Below are positions 15,672 to 24,058 of a stretch of 37,542 bases of DNA, one piece after another. The stretch is taken from NCBI GenBank assembly GCA_017456545.1, contig JAFTJE010000011.1, positions 1-37,542 of the forward strand, written 5' to 3'. The notes beneath the pieces are model-generated. The model was not told the origin of the DNA, ran no database searches, and saw only the letters and a list, made by a program, of their open reading frames with translations. This DNA is from Clostridia bacterium. Its GTDB lineage: Bacteria > Bacillota > Clostridia > Oscillospirales > CAG-272. Position numbers and translations under genes: made by a program. How positions within the stretch are numbered: the stretch's first letter is position 1; every line of letters starts with the position of its first letter.

Positions 15672-16187
15672 TTATGTGGATTCTATAAGTATGTTAAGCT
15701 CCTTTAGTCTTTTAACAATTCTTTCAAAGGTGTCCTCATCCTTTACTGCTATTGTGTGGATGTGTAAGCCCTCTGTAAGAAGAGAAAGAGGATTAGCACC
15801 CGTTTCCGCAATTTTTCTGACAAATTCATCAGCCTCATAGCGGGAGGTGATATTAAGCTCAGCAGAAATTTTACCGTATACGGAGTGATGCACAATAACA
15901 TCAATAACCCTGCCACCGTTATCCACTATAGCGTAGAATTCCGTGCTTACCTCCTCCTTACCGTGCTTTACTGCGATTCTTTTGATAAGCCCATTTTCCT
16001 TACCGTCAAGAATATATCCTCTGTTTTTAGCCGAAATTGGGTAGCCTGCAGCCCTTAAAAGAGCAATATCTGCAACTATTATCTGCCTGGTAACAGAAAA
16101 ATCAGAGGCGAGGGTACCGGCACTTATGGGAGCTCTTGACTCATTTAGCTTAGTCAGTATTATACTTCTTCTTTCTTCACCGTTCAT
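15672..16187 (-). CDS. niaR: NAD-biosynthesis transcriptional repressor NiaR (HTH plus 3H domain)
   Basis: 171 residues. NiaR (YrxA) represses NAD synthesis and niacin salvage genes, with nicotinic acid as co-repressor. Residues 1-60 are a winged helix of the HTH_11 type (RRSIILTKLNESRAPISAG, recognition segment VTRQIIVADIALLR). Residues about 68-168 are the 3H domain named for its histidines: KHGKEE, VHHSVYG and GLHIHTI. The start follows GAGGATATAAT. It is divergent from a nicotinamidase-like gene, and both promoters overlap TGTGT/ACAC inverted repeats, which fits autoregulation and control of the neighbour. Confidence 0.93.
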   Translation of the reverse strand: MNGEERRSIILTKLNESRAPISAGTLASDFSVTRQIIVADIALLRAAGYPISAKNRGYILDGKENGLIKRIAVKHGKEEVSTEFYAIVDNGGRVIDVIVHHSVYGKISAELNITSRYEADEFVRKIAETGANPLSLLTEGLHIHTIAVKDEDTFERIVKRLKELNILIEST

Positions 16188-16240
16188 TATTATATCCTCA
16201 TTTTATATAGTCAATAATTACGAAAAAAGCTGTTGCTGCT

Positions 16241-16264
16241 CGTGTATTTTTAGTATATCACACG
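16241..16264. promoter_or_regulatory. candidate NiaR operator at the niaR promoter
   Basis: Inverted repeat CGTGT-N14-ACACG enclosing the -10 box of the niaR promoter. The TGTGT/ACAC half-sites resemble those of the stronger palindrome at 16320-16337. Confidence 0.5.
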
Positions 16265-16280
16265 AAAATAAAAAATGCAA
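16252..16280 (-). promoter_or_regulatory. promoter of niaR
   Basis: TTGCAT, 17-base spacer, TATACT on the minus strand. Confidence 0.75.
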
Positions 16281-16291
16281 CTGTATTTATC

Positions 16292-16320
16292 TTGACACTT
16301 GGAAAATGTTGTGTTAAGAT
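16292..16320 (+). promoter_or_regulatory. promoter of the nicotinamidase-like gene
   Basis: Perfect TTGACA, 17-base spacer, TAAGAT. Transcription would start within the palindrome just downstream, ruling out the in-frame ATG at 16299. Confidence 0.85.
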
Positions 16321-16337
16321 ATGTGTATATACACATA
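16320..16337. promoter_or_regulatory. candidate NiaR operator at the nicotinamidase promoter
   Basis: Perfect 18-bp palindrome TATGTGTATATACACATA abutting the -10 box and covering the transcription start, an ideal repressor position. Confidence 0.7.
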
Positions 16338-16364
16338 AATATACATAAAATGGAGGAAATGAAA

Positions 16365-16910
16365 ATGGAAAGAAAATACGCAGTTCTTGTAGTCGATATG
16401 CTTAACGACTTCGTAACAGGTGCACTTAAATGTGACAGAGGCTTGGCAATAGTTCCAAAGACAAAGGAGCTTCTTGCAGGCTGCCGTAAGAAGGGAGTTC
16501 CCGTTATATTCTGTAACGATGCTCATATTAAGGGTATAGACCACGAGCTTAAATTCTGGGGTGACCACGCTATTGCGGGAACAAAGGGAGCAGAGGTGAT
16601 TCCCGAGCTTGACCTCTGCGATAAGGACTATGTAGTACCTAAGCGTCGTTACAGTGGATTTTTCCAGACGGACCTTGACCTTTTACTCCGTGAGCTTGGA
16701 GTAAATACCGTTATTATGACGGGCTTGCATGCCCATATGTGCGTACGCCACACCTCTGCCGATGCATATCAGTACGGCTATGATGTGGTTGTGGCTAAGG
16801 ATGCAACAGATTCCTTTACAGAGGAGGACTACAATTACGGAATTAAGTATCTTAAGGAAACCTACGATGCGGAAATATCCGATGTGGATACAATTCTTAA
16901 GAGCCTTTAA
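16365..16910 (+). CDS. nicotinamidase-like cysteine hydrolase
   Basis: 181 residues from the ATG eight bases after GGAGG; two ATGs just upstream are badly placed. The isochorismatase-like fold carries the Asp11-Lys93-Cys126 triad (VVDMLNDF, VPKRRYSGF, AHMCVRH), and Asp52-His54 with His68 match the metal site of nicotinamidases. PncA turns nicotinamide into nicotinate for NAD salvage. The divergent niaR gene and the palindrome on the promoter support NAD metabolism over other members of this family such as N-carbamoylsarcosine or peroxyureidoacrylate hydrolases. Confidence 0.87.
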   Translation: MERKYAVLVVDMLNDFVTGALKCDRGLAIVPKTKELLAGCRKKGVPVIFCNDAHIKGIDHELKFWGDHAIAGTKGAEVIPELDLCDKDYVVPKRRYSGFFQTDLDLLLRELGVNTVIMTGLHAHMCVRHTSADAYQYGYDVVVAKDATDSFTEEDYNYGIKYLKETYDAEISDVDTILKSL

Positions 16911-16980
16911 TTCCTGTCGGTGAGCCGATAACTGTAAAAACAAGCTTTCGCAAGCTACACTGAATTTGTAATAAACAATA

Positions 16981-17011
16981 AAAAAGACCGTTCAACGAAC
17001 GGTCTTTTTTT
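16981..17011. terminator. shared terminator between pncA-like gene and rplL
   Basis: Perfect 13-bp stem AAAAAGACCGTTC with its complement and loop AAC; A run on one side and T run on the other serve both convergent genes. Confidence 0.92.
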
Positions 17012-17029
17012 AGGTGTGTTAAGCCAAAA

Positions 17030-17401
17030 TTACTTGATTTCAACCTTAGCGCCAGCGCCTTCGAGCTGCTTCTTAAGATCCTCAGCTGTTTCCTTGGAAA
17101 CTGCCTCCTTAAGTGTCTTAGGAGCACTCTCAACGAGCTCCTTAGCTTCCTTAAGGCCGAGACCTGTGATCTCACGAACAACCTTGATAACATTGAGCTT
17201 GGATGCACCTACCTCAGCGAGAACTACATCAAACTCTGTCTTCTCCTCAACGGGAGCAGCAGCAACAGCAGCACCTGCAACTGCAACAGGAGCAGCAGAT
17301 ACGCCAAATTCTTCCTCAACTGCCTTTACGAGGTCAGCGAGCTCGAGTATTGTAAGGGACTTGATCTCTTCGATCATCTGTGTAATCTTTTCGTTAGCCA
17401 T
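17030..17401 (-). CDS. rplL: ribosomal protein L7/L12 (bL12)
   Basis: 123 residues from ATG after GGAGG. bL12 forms the flexible stalk that recruits translation GTPases, bound as dimers to L10. It has the N-terminal dimer domain ([20 protein letters not shown]), the Ala/Val-rich hinge (about residues 35-50) and the conserved C-terminal domain ([20 protein letters not shown]). It is the second gene of the rplJ-rplL operon. No rpoB follows; the operon ends at a terminator. Confidence 0.98.
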   Translation of the reverse strand: MANEKITQMIEEIKSLTILELADLVKAVEEEFGVSAAPVAVAGAAVAAAPVEEKTEFDVVLAEVGASKLNVIKVVREITGLGLKEAKELVESAPKTLKEAVSKETAEDLKKQLEGAGAKVEIK

Positions 17402-17487
17402 GATTAAATCCTCCATGTAAAGATAAAATTTATAAAATTAATATTTTAGGCTTTTATGCGGTCATGCCGCAAAGGTAATACCCAACC

Positions 17488-18003
17488 TTACTCGGCAGCA
17501 GCCTCGCCGCCATTTGCCTTGTCGATGATTGCCTGCAAGCCAACAGCAAGACCACGGATAGGACCCTGGATGCTGCCCAAGAATCTTGCAATAAGAACTT
17601 CCTTAGAGGGAATCTCTGCAAGAGCATTTACAGTGTTAGCATCAACAACTGCATTGTCAAGGAAACCACCCTTAATCTCAAAGGTAGCAACCTTATCTGC
17701 GTACTCCTTAGCAATCTTAGCGGGAGCCACCGGATCATCATAGCTGATGGCGATAGCACTCATACCGTTAAGCTGGCTCTTGATAGCACCGTATCCAACC
17801 TCGTCACATGCACGGCCGATAAGAGTATTCTTAATAACCATGTAGTCAACGCCTGCCTTACGGAATGCTGCACGCATTTTGGTATCATTGTCTACTGTGA
17901 TACCCTGGTACTGAACGAGAACACCACTCTGTGCCTTCTTGATTTTTTCAACAAGGTCAGCAACTATGGCTTTCTTCTGTTCAAGAACTGAATTACTTGG
18001 CAT
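17488..18003 (-). CDS. rplJ: ribosomal protein L10 (uL10)
   Basis: 171 residues from the ATG eight bases after AGGAGG. uL10 anchors the L12 dimers to 23S rRNA. It opens with the Firmicutes-type MPSNSVLEQKKAIV, has YQGITVDNDTKMRAAFRKAG and IKNTLIGRAC in the RNA-binding domain, and ends in the helix that holds L12. The leader upstream matches the L10 autoregulatory RNA. rplK and rplA are absent upstream; dnaC is the neighbour instead. Confidence 0.97.
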   Translation of the reverse strand: MPSNSVLEQKKAIVADLVEKIKKAQSGVLVQYQGITVDNDTKMRAAFRKAGVDYMVIKNTLIGRACDEVGYGAIKSQLNGMSAIAISYDDPVAPAKIAKEYADKVATFEIKGGFLDNAVVDANTVNALAEIPSKEVLIARFLGSIQGPIRGLAVGLQAIIDKANGGEAAAE

Positions 18004-18160
18004 AAAACACAACCTCCTGTATTATTTCCAAAGCGACAAAAAGAAAAATCTTTCTTCGGGCAACGCAAAATATGCATGCCGAAAAAAGATGAAAATTCAA
18101 TTTAATCTTTCCTCGGCAGGGAGCTTACGCAATTACCGAAACCTGCTGTCTTTGGATAAC
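18004..18160 (-). ncRNA. ribosomal protein L10 leader (autoregulatory mRNA leader)
   Basis: The roughly 155-base leader between promoter and rplJ contains, on the minus strand, AGACAGCAGG, then TTCGGTAATTGCGTAAGC, then CCTGCCGAGG, the conserved pairing blocks of the L10 leader (L10-L12 binding RNA). A second hairpin follows at 18048-18090 with a T-rich tail at 18036-18047, so control is probably by transcription attenuation. Confidence 0.85.
18036..18090 (-). terminator. attenuator hairpin within the L10 leader
   Basis: ATCTTTTTTCGG pairs imperfectly with CCGAAGAAAGAT, extended by GCATGC/TGCG-type loop pairing, and is followed by ATTTTTCTTTTT before the ribosome site. Confidence 0.55.
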
Positions 18161-18166
18161 GCACAG

Positions 18167-18195
18167 ATTATACCATAAGTTCCCCGCTTTGTCAA
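18167..18195 (-). promoter_or_regulatory. promoter of rplJ-rplL
   Basis: Perfect TTGACA, 17-base spacer, perfect TATAAT; one of the strongest promoters in the window. Confidence 0.92.
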
Positions 18196-18204
18196 GATAT
18201 TTTT

Positions 18205-19176
18205 TTATTTTTTCGATAATTTTTTTCTTCTTTGGTCAGTACCCTTAAAAAGAAGAATATGAAATTCGCCAAAAATACGGCTGGCAATTCTTTCGTCGTA
18301 TTTCTTTTTTATATCCTCTCCTGTATTATTGGTGCTGATTATAATGGGCAGTCCCTTGTTGATTCTTGTGTTGATTATATTGTAAAGACAGGAAACAGAG
18401 AAGGAGGTTATCATCTCGGAGCCCAAATCATCTATGATTAAAAGGTCGCAATCATAGTATTTATAGGATTCCTGCTCCTCGCTTGAGTATGGGTCTGCCA
18501 GTCTCTCTCTGCCCATATTACGGAAGATTCCCTCGGCACTGTCGTAAACTACATTATAGCCCTTTTCAATAACTACCCTTGCAACAGCTGAGGATAAATG
18601 TGTTTTACCTACACCTGTTCCTCCCACAAGGAGTATAGGATCCTTTGAAAGGCTGAAATTATTTGCGTAATTGAGTAATATACTGTAGATATCAGAGGCT
18701 CTCTCTTTTGCCTCCTCATCATCAATTGCGTCTATGCTGAAGCTTTCAAAGGATTGTCTTTCGAGCAGCCTTCCAAAGCCTGTCTCGGCGTATGCCTTGG
18801 ATATCAAGGCGTTACGGTAGCAGGAGCATAGCTTTCCGTTTTTATAGCCGGTGTCAGAGCATTCATTGCATTCATAGGGAGGCTCAGTATAATCGGCACC
18901 GAAGCCGTGGGATAGGAGTAGCTCCCGTCTTCTTTCCTGGAGGGCGAGATTGTTTGTCCTTATCTGTGCGATTTTTTCCTTTATTGCCTCCTTGTTACCC
19001 AGCATAGCAGAGGTTATTTCGGAAATGACCTTAGACAATTCCTTGTCTATCTTTTCAATTTCGGGGCAAAGAGCATATACCTCCTTAAGTCTCTGTGTGC
19101 GTAGCAAATCTCTGTTAAGACGCTTTCTTGCGTAATCATCAGCCACAGCCTGAGTTACCTTTTTTGGATAATTCAT
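18205..19176 (-). CDS. dnaC: DnaC-like replicative helicase loader ATPase
   Basis: 323 residues. Loads the replicative DNA helicase at origins and restart sites. After a helical N-terminus it has a zinc-knuckle (CNECSDTGY with CSC, about residues 100-120) and then the AAA+ core: Walker A GGTGVGKTH near residue 187, Walker B LLIIDDLG, sensor segment IISTNN and the arginine-finger region DERIASRIFG. Its ATG overlaps the stop codon of dnaD, so the two are translationally coupled. Confidence 0.93.
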   Translation of the reverse strand: MNYPKKVTQAVADDYARKRLNRDLLRTQRLKEVYALCPEIEKIDKELSKVISEITSAMLGNKEAIKEKIAQIRTNNLALQERRRELLLSHGFGADYTEPPYECNECSDTGYKNGKLCSCYRNALISKAYAETGFGRLLERQSFESFSIDAIDDEEAKERASDIYSILLNYANNFSLSKDPILLVGGTGVGKTHLSSAVARVVIEKGYNVVYDSAEGIFRNMGRERLADPYSSEEQESYKYYDCDLLIIDDLGSEMITSFSVSCLYNIINTRINKGLPIIISTNNTGEDIKKKYDERIASRIFGEFHILLFKGTDQRRKKLSKK

Positions 19177-20117
19177 TTCTTTGCCTCCTTTCGTACACTT
19201 TTATAAAGCTCCTCGCTTCTTTCCAATGCTGCCTCAAAAAACTCATTTGCGTCAAAGGTGGAAAGAGAAAGCTTATTTTTTCGGGTTTTTTCGACGCTTT
19301 CCACATCTTCAACGGTTTTGAAGCCCAATGATATCCAATTTTCTATTATTTTTGATGCGTAGGCTATGGATATTTTACCTGTATTGTTTACAGTGGTTTC
19401 ATAAGCCTTACGGATAAGCTCCTCGCTTACCTCTGCACCTATCCATATATCAATTTTTTCCTTTTCCTTTTTGGATAGCTCACGGGAGCCGATTTCAAAT
19501 ATGCTTCTTATTTTATATTCAAGGGTAGATTTGTTTTTTCTTGCCTCAAAGTGCTTTTCAAGCTTCGGATATGTGTCCACTCCGTCCTCGTACAGATTTC
19601 TTGCTGTCTTGCGTATGTAAGCCCAGCCATCCTTTTCGTTTTCAACACAGTGGGCGATAAGCAGCATTATGTAATCGTCGGAAAGCTTGAAATACTCCTT
19701 TAAGTATATAAGATTGTTGTAGTCAACGGGTGTAAAGACCTTGCACATAATCTGTTGACAGGCATCAAACAGGGAGGCAATTTTTTTATTTTCCTCCATA
19801 AACTTTGATATCTGTGCTCCGGAATAGGTCGGCACCCTGTTTGACACCGATATAACGGGAGTATAGTCCTTAAGCTCCTCGGCGTCTATTACTCCCTCAC
19901 TGCTCCAGAAGGCAAGGGATTTTAATACATCGTTTACGCTGACTCCTGTTTTGTTGGAAAATACCTCGATTATTTCATCAAAGGAGTCAAAATATTCGGA
20001 ATAGGAAAAGAGATTTATAATAACTGCAAGATCCTCATAGCTTGCCTTAGGGGTAAGCTCTGCCACCTTAGCAGGCAGATTAAGAATCTTACCACCGTAT
20101 TTGATGCTTATCTTCAT
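19173..20117 (-). CDS. dnaD: DnaD-domain primosome protein
   Basis: 314 residues. DnaD/DnaB-family proteins remodel DNA and recruit the helicase and its loader in Firmicutes. There are two C-terminal DnaD-like domains: about residues 112-185 (SLFDACQQIMCKVFTPVDYNN) and 205-280 (ELSKKEKEKIDIW through IAYASKIIENW, which carries the YxxxIxxxW motif). The N-terminus is a winged-helix-like region. The 4-base overlap with the helicase loader gene supports a joint role. The spacing to tsaD upstream is 154 bases. Confidence 0.9.
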   Translation of the reverse strand: MKISIKYGGKILNLPAKVAELTPKASYEDLAVIINLFSYSEYFDSFDEIIEVFSNKTGVSVNDVLKSLAFWSSEGVIDAEELKDYTPVISVSNRVPTYSGAQISKFMEENKKIASLFDACQQIMCKVFTPVDYNNLIYLKEYFKLSDDYIMLLIAHCVENEKDGWAYIRKTARNLYEDGVDTYPKLEKHFEARKNKSTLEYKIRSIFEIGSRELSKKEKEKIDIWIGAEVSEELIRKAYETTVNNTGKISIAYASKIIENWISLGFKTVEDVESVEKTRKNKLSLSTFDANEFFEAALERSEELYKSVRKEAKK

Positions 20118-20220
20118 ATTTTACTCCTGAATTTTTGAATTAAATAAACTGTCGTCTATGTTTTATTTTGTGACTGAAGCTCAGATGGTGACAAGGGTCA
20201 GCTTCGTAAAGCCTCAATCT

Positions 20221-20242
20221 GTGAGAGAGTGGTACCACGCAG
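20221..20242 (+). promoter_or_regulatory. T-box-like antiterminator motif (probable relic)
   Basis: GAGAGAGTGGTACCACGCAG resembles the T-box core of tRNA-sensing leaders; GTGGTACCAC (20229-20238) is a perfect palindrome. No plus-strand gene follows and there is little room for a stem I with specifier upstream, so it is a relic or chance. Confidence 0.25.
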
Positions 20243-20271
20243 TGATATGAGAGTTATCTCCTGTGAAATAT

Positions 20272-21270
20272 TTATGAGGGGTATGCATTGAGTGTCTCGT
20301 CGCCACGCACACCGTCAAGCATTTCATAATATCCCTGGGCACCTATCATAGCAGCATTGTCACCGCAAAGACAAAGCTCGGGGGCATAAAATTCTGCACC
20401 GTATTTCTTACACTCCTCGGTAATACCTGCACGGATGTGGGAGTTTGCACTGACTCCTCCCGCAAGAACGATTTTCTTGTAGCCCGTAGCCTTAAGTGCT
20501 TCGCCAACCTTCTGGCGTATAGCATCTACAACGGTTTTTGTAAAGGATGATGCAATATCAGCCTCGTTGAGTGCCTCGCACTTTTGCCTTTTAGTGTTTA
20601 TGTAGTTGATAACTGCAGTTTTGAGTCCACTGAAGGAAAAGTCAAGGCTATCCTTAAGAGCAGGGGAGGGGAATACTATTGCATCCTTATTTCCCTTGGT
20701 GGCAAGTATATCCATAGCATGTCCACCGGGGTAAGGAAGACCGATTACTCTGCCGATTTTATCGAAGCATTCTCCTGCCGCATCATCACGGGTAGATGCG
20801 ATTTCCTCAAGGGAGGTGTATGATTTTACATCAAAAAACGATGTATGACCACCCGATACCACAAGGGCAAGGAAGGGAGGCTTAAGCTCCTTATGTGTCA
20901 AGTAATTTGCAGCTACATGCCCCCTGATATGATCAACGGGAATCAGGGGTATGCTGTTTGCATAGGCTAATGATTTTGCAAAGCTGACAGCTACAAGCAA
21001 GGCACCGATAAGACCGGGACCGTTAGTAACGGCAATAGCGTCAATATCCTTGATTGTCAGTCCGGCAGTATCCAATGCCTCATAGGTTATTTTGGAAATA
21101 GCCTCTATATGGGCACGGCTTGCAATCTCGGGTACAACTCCACCGTAAAGAGCATGGATATCTACCTGAGATGCTATAATATTTGATTTGATTTCTCTTG
21201 TATCCTCACTCATTTCAAGGACTGCACAGGCAGTCTCATCACAAGAGGATTCAAAGGCTAAAATGTACAT
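20272..21270 (-). CDS. tsaD: tRNA N6-threonylcarbamoyladenosine transferase TsaD
   Basis: 332 residues. Transfers threonylcarbamoyl from TC-AMP to A37 of ANN-decoding tRNAs, in a complex with TsaB and TsaE. The ASKHA fold shows ESSCDETACAV at the N-terminus, NGPGLIGALLV, the metal-binding HIRGH near residue 113, VVSGGHT, SFSGLKTAV and the late CGDNAAMI. The start follows CGGAG. It lies 13 bases after rimI in an operon with topB; tsaB and tsaE, often neighbours, are not in this window. Confidence 0.97.
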   Translation of the reverse strand: MYILAFESSCDETACAVLEMSEDTREIKSNIIASQVDIHALYGGVVPEIASRAHIEAISKITYEALDTAGLTIKDIDAIAVTNGPGLIGALLVAVSFAKSLAYANSIPLIPVDHIRGHVAANYLTHKELKPPFLALVVSGGHTSFFDVKSYTSLEEIASTRDDAAGECFDKIGRVIGLPYPGGHAMDILATKGNKDAIVFPSPALKDSLDFSFSGLKTAVINYINTKRQKCEALNEADIASSFTKTVVDAIRQKVGEALKATGYKKIVLAGGVSANSHIRAGITEECKKYGAEFYAPELCLCGDNAAMIGAQGYYEMLDGVRGDETLNAYPS

Positions 21271-21283
21271 TTTTAATCTCCGT

Positions 21284-21736
21284 TTATAATTCCAGATTCA
21301 TAAGTATTGCGTTTTCTCTCGGCTGGGAATAGTGGTTTTTAGACACTCCTACCGACTTAAAACCGAATTTTTCATACAGACTTATAGCACCCTTGTTTGA
21401 TTCTCTTACCTCAAGCATTACGATGCGACAGCTATCCTCATTGAGGGAAATAGCCTTTTTTACAAGGGCAGCTCCGATACCAAGCTTTCTGTATTCGGGT
21501 AAAACACACACATTTACAATTTCCTTTTCGTCAAGTATTGTATAAAGGCTGATATATCCAACCACTGAATTATCAAGCTCTGCTACAAAAAAGTGCCAGG
21601 ATGTGTTTGAAAACAGCTCAGTCAGTGATTTTTCCGTAAAAGGAACGGAAAAGCATCGGGATTCCAATTCTGCAATACGGGATATATCACCTTCGAGTGC
21701 AGTGCGAACAAGCACTCCATTATTTATATCTTTCAT
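21284..21736 (-). CDS. rimI: RimI-like GNAT N-acetyltransferase
   Basis: 150 residues. Predicted N-alpha-acetyltransferase of ribosomal protein S18 by family. It has a GNAT core: ESRCFSVPFTEKSL, FVAELDNSVVGYISLY, acetyl-CoA loop VLPEYRKLGIGAALVKKA and LEVRESNKGAISLYEKFGF. The ATG at 21736 is chosen because GTGAGG, which spans the topB stop, lies six bases before it; a GTG at 21748 overlapping the topB stop codon is an alternative. The rimI-tsaD pairing is classic and reflects shared history of the t6A cluster. Confidence 0.9.
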   Translation of the reverse strand: MKDINNGVLVRTALEGDISRIAELESRCFSVPFTEKSLTELFSNTSWHFFVAELDNSVVGYISLYTILDEKEIVNVCVLPEYRKLGIGAALVKKAISLNEDSCRIVMLEVRESNKGAISLYEKFGFKSVGVSKNHYSQPRENAILMNLEL

Positions 21737-21744
21737 AGTATGCC

Positions 21745-23868
21745 TCACTTAGTGCCCGAGGGACCGTTTTCAAAGTCAAATACTACCTTACCGTTATCCA
21801 GCTTAAGGTAAGCGTCAAAGCTTTTACCGTTCTTTGAGGTAAAGCCCTGTATCTTACTTGTTCTGCCCGATGCTAAAAGCATACGCACATTGGATATGGA
21901 AATAGTCCTCTGGCAAATGCTTTTTGATACGGAAAATTTGCACCCGTCACGGAAATTTGAGCACCCGTAACCGAATTTTGTACGCACAACATCACCGTTA
22001 CACAGAGGACATTTACCTGCTACCTCACCGTACAGACCGATGTTTGTATCTACCTCTACCGACACATTTTTGGACCGGTCGAATACTGCCTGTATCTCAC
22101 TCTCTGCCAGGTGCACACTGTCAGATATAGTGTTCTCACCACGGAAAACTCTTTTCAGAGACTGACCCATCTCGGAGGTTTTGTATTTATCCATAATGAT
22201 TCCCAGCTGGGAAAGAGAGGAGATAAGATACTCTCCGTCGGGGAGAATATAGTAGGAATCCTTTTTTAAGGAAATATATCCGCTGTTGCAGGCATTTTGT
22301 ATAATGCCTGTTCGAGTTGCCTCCGTGCCCAGCTCCAGACCCTCAAAAATAGCACGGTATTCCTCGTCATCGTTTTCGTCGGCTGTAGCCTTATCCTCCT
22401 TAAAGGGATTTTTAAGGTAGTTATTCAATGTTTCTATGGTGTAATGCTTCGGTGGAGTCGTTTCCTTCTCCTGGGGGACAAAATTGATATTTACAGTATC
22501 TCCCTTTTCAAGCTTAGGCAGGATTTTATCCTTTTGGGAGTACTCGTCAAATTTAGTCCAGCCCGGCTCAAGGATAACGGTACCCTTAAGAGTAAATTCC
22601 TCTATATCTCCGACACCAATCTTAATCTCACTACGCTGAATTACGCACTCCTCGGAGCAAAATACAGCCACAAACCTACGGAGAATAGCTGTATAGACGG
22701 TTTTCTCCATATCCGAGAGCTCCTTTGGATTCGGTATCTTATAGGTAGGAGTCAGGGCAGAGTGGGACTCGATTTTCGAGTCGTCAAATATGCTCTTTGA
22801 AAAACGGAACTTAACAGGGTAGTTAAGCTTCGCAATATTATCGATAATAGCCTTCATCTTCCCCTGCTCGGCAGTGGCAAGATATTCGGAGTTAGTACGG
22901 GGATAGGTTACATATCCGTCCTCATACAGCTTCTGTACCGTATTCAGAGTCTCATCCATAGAGAGCTTGAACCTTTTGCCGAGGTAGCTTTGCAGCTTGG
23001 AGAGAGAAAAGAGCTTCGGTGGATTTAATGTATCCTTCTTTTTCTTTGTGGAAAGCACCCTTGCCACCCGGGAATTATATTTTGCACAGGTGTCAAGAGC
23101 TTTGTTATATTCATCCTTTGTAAACCGTTCCTTAGAGGTTAAGTCTACAAATTCATCGTTTGTTTTTTCGTGGGAAGAAATAACATAATATTTTTCGGGC
23201 TTGAAATTTCTTATTTCCATATCCCTGTCATATATAGCCTTTACAATAGGAACTATAACTCTTCCCACACGAAGGAGCTTACCTGTTTTAAGAGTAGCAA
23301 ATCTTGTAAGATTAACGCCGTAGAGCCAGTCGATAAAGGTTCTTGCATAACCCTCGTTGGCGAGGGATTCATACTCGTTTTCATCCTTCATTTCCGTAAG
23401 ACCCTGTGCAATAGTCTGAGGGGTCTGGTCAGGAAGCCAGAGACGGACAAATTTCTTAGGCGAGGACAGTGCATGCTTAACGCAAAGGCGTACAATAATT
23501 TCACCCTCACGGTCTGCGTCTCCCGCATTTATAACGGTGTCTACATCCTTGCGATTGCAAAGATATTTTATTGTGTCAAACTGCTTTTTAACACCGGGGT
23601 CAACCTGCTTGTTCTGTCCCTTTTTAAGGTTAAACTTAAACTCCTTGGGAAAGCAGGGAATATTATCCATAGTCCATTTCGGATTTTCCGTAGGAGAATA
23701 ATCCTCAATGTCGGCAAGGGAGAAGAGGTGACCGAAAACCCAGGTAACAATATAATTGCCACCCTCATAATATCCGTTTTTCTTTACAAGCTCGTCGGAT
23801 TGAACCTTGGCAATACCTGCTATAATGTTTCTTGCAAGTGACGGTTTTTCCGCAATTATCAGATACAT
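21745..23868 (-). CDS. topB: type IA DNA topoisomerase III
   Basis: 707 residues. Relaxes and decatenates DNA through a 5'-phosphotyrosine link. The N-terminal Toprim domain has IIAEKPSLARNI and the metal motif GDADREGEI; the catalytic tyrosine is in GYVTYPRTNSEYL (near residue 320); EGLELGTEATRTGII closes the core. The C-terminus has one zinc finger (CPLCNGDVV to CSNFRDGC) and a small domain repeated in Firmicutes TopB. It leads the operon topB-rimI-tsaD. Plasmid or ICE topoisomerases look similar, but the housekeeping neighbours argue for the chromosomal copy. Confidence 0.95.
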   Translation of the reverse strand: MYLIIAEKPSLARNIIAGIAKVQSDELVKKNGYYEGGNYIVTWVFGHLFSLADIEDYSPTENPKWTMDNIPCFPKEFKFNLKKGQNKQVDPGVKKQFDTIKYLCNRKDVDTVINAGDADREGEIIVRLCVKHALSSPKKFVRLWLPDQTPQTIAQGLTEMKDENEYESLANEGYARTFIDWLYGVNLTRFATLKTGKLLRVGRVIVPIVKAIYDRDMEIRNFKPEKYYVISSHEKTNDEFVDLTSKERFTKDEYNKALDTCAKYNSRVARVLSTKKKKDTLNPPKLFSLSKLQSYLGKRFKLSMDETLNTVQKLYEDGYVTYPRTNSEYLATAEQGKMKAIIDNIAKLNYPVKFRFSKSIFDDSKIESHSALTPTYKIPNPKELSDMEKTVYTAILRRFVAVFCSEECVIQRSEIKIGVGDIEEFTLKGTVILEPGWTKFDEYSQKDKILPKLEKGDTVNINFVPQEKETTPPKHYTIETLNNYLKNPFKEDKATADENDDEEYRAIFEGLELGTEATRTGIIQNACNSGYISLKKDSYYILPDGEYLISSLSQLGIIMDKYKTSEMGQSLKRVFRGENTISDSVHLAESEIQAVFDRSKNVSVEVDTNIGLYGEVAGKCPLCNGDVVRTKFGYGCSNFRDGCKFSVSKSICQRTISISNVRMLLASGRTSKIQGFTSKNGKSFDAYLKLDNGKVVFDFENGPSGTK

Positions 23869-23936
23869 AAGCTATCCTCCCCCTTTCTGTACCGTAACGG
23901 TTATAGTCAGTACGGTATAATATCGCATACACATTT

Positions 23937-23965
23937 ATTTTAACATATTATAAGGCTCAAATCAA
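23937..23965 (-). promoter_or_regulatory. promoter of topB-rimI-tsaD
   Basis: TTGATT, 17-base spacer, TAAAAT on the minus strand, about 70 bases before the start codon. Confidence 0.6.
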
Positions 23966-23980
23966 TAAATAAATAAAAAT

Positions 23981-24017
23981 CTTGCAAATTTTATTTTTAT
24001 GTTCAAATTTGTGCAAG
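23981..24017. promoter_or_regulatory. inverted repeat at the acetyltransferase promoter
   Basis: CTTGCAAATTT and AAATTTGTGCAAG with a 13-base gap; the right arm overlaps the -35 box. Possible operator of unknown regulator. Confidence 0.35.
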
Positions 24018-24030
24018 TTTATGCTATACT
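24002..24030 (+). promoter_or_regulatory. promoter of the O-acetyltransferase gene
   Basis: TTCAAA, 17-base spacer, TATACT. Confidence 0.6.
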
Positions 24031-24058
24031 TATTTCAGCGACCTGAAGGGAGAAGATT

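Noticed and set aside
20221-20242. Functional T-box riboswitch
   Set aside because: There is no plus-strand gene downstream and too little room for stem I with a specifier; kept only as a weak relic.
23170-23841. Plus-strand ORF of 223 codons opposite topB
   Set aside because: It is antisense to the Toprim and core domains of TopB and has no promoter or ribosome site.
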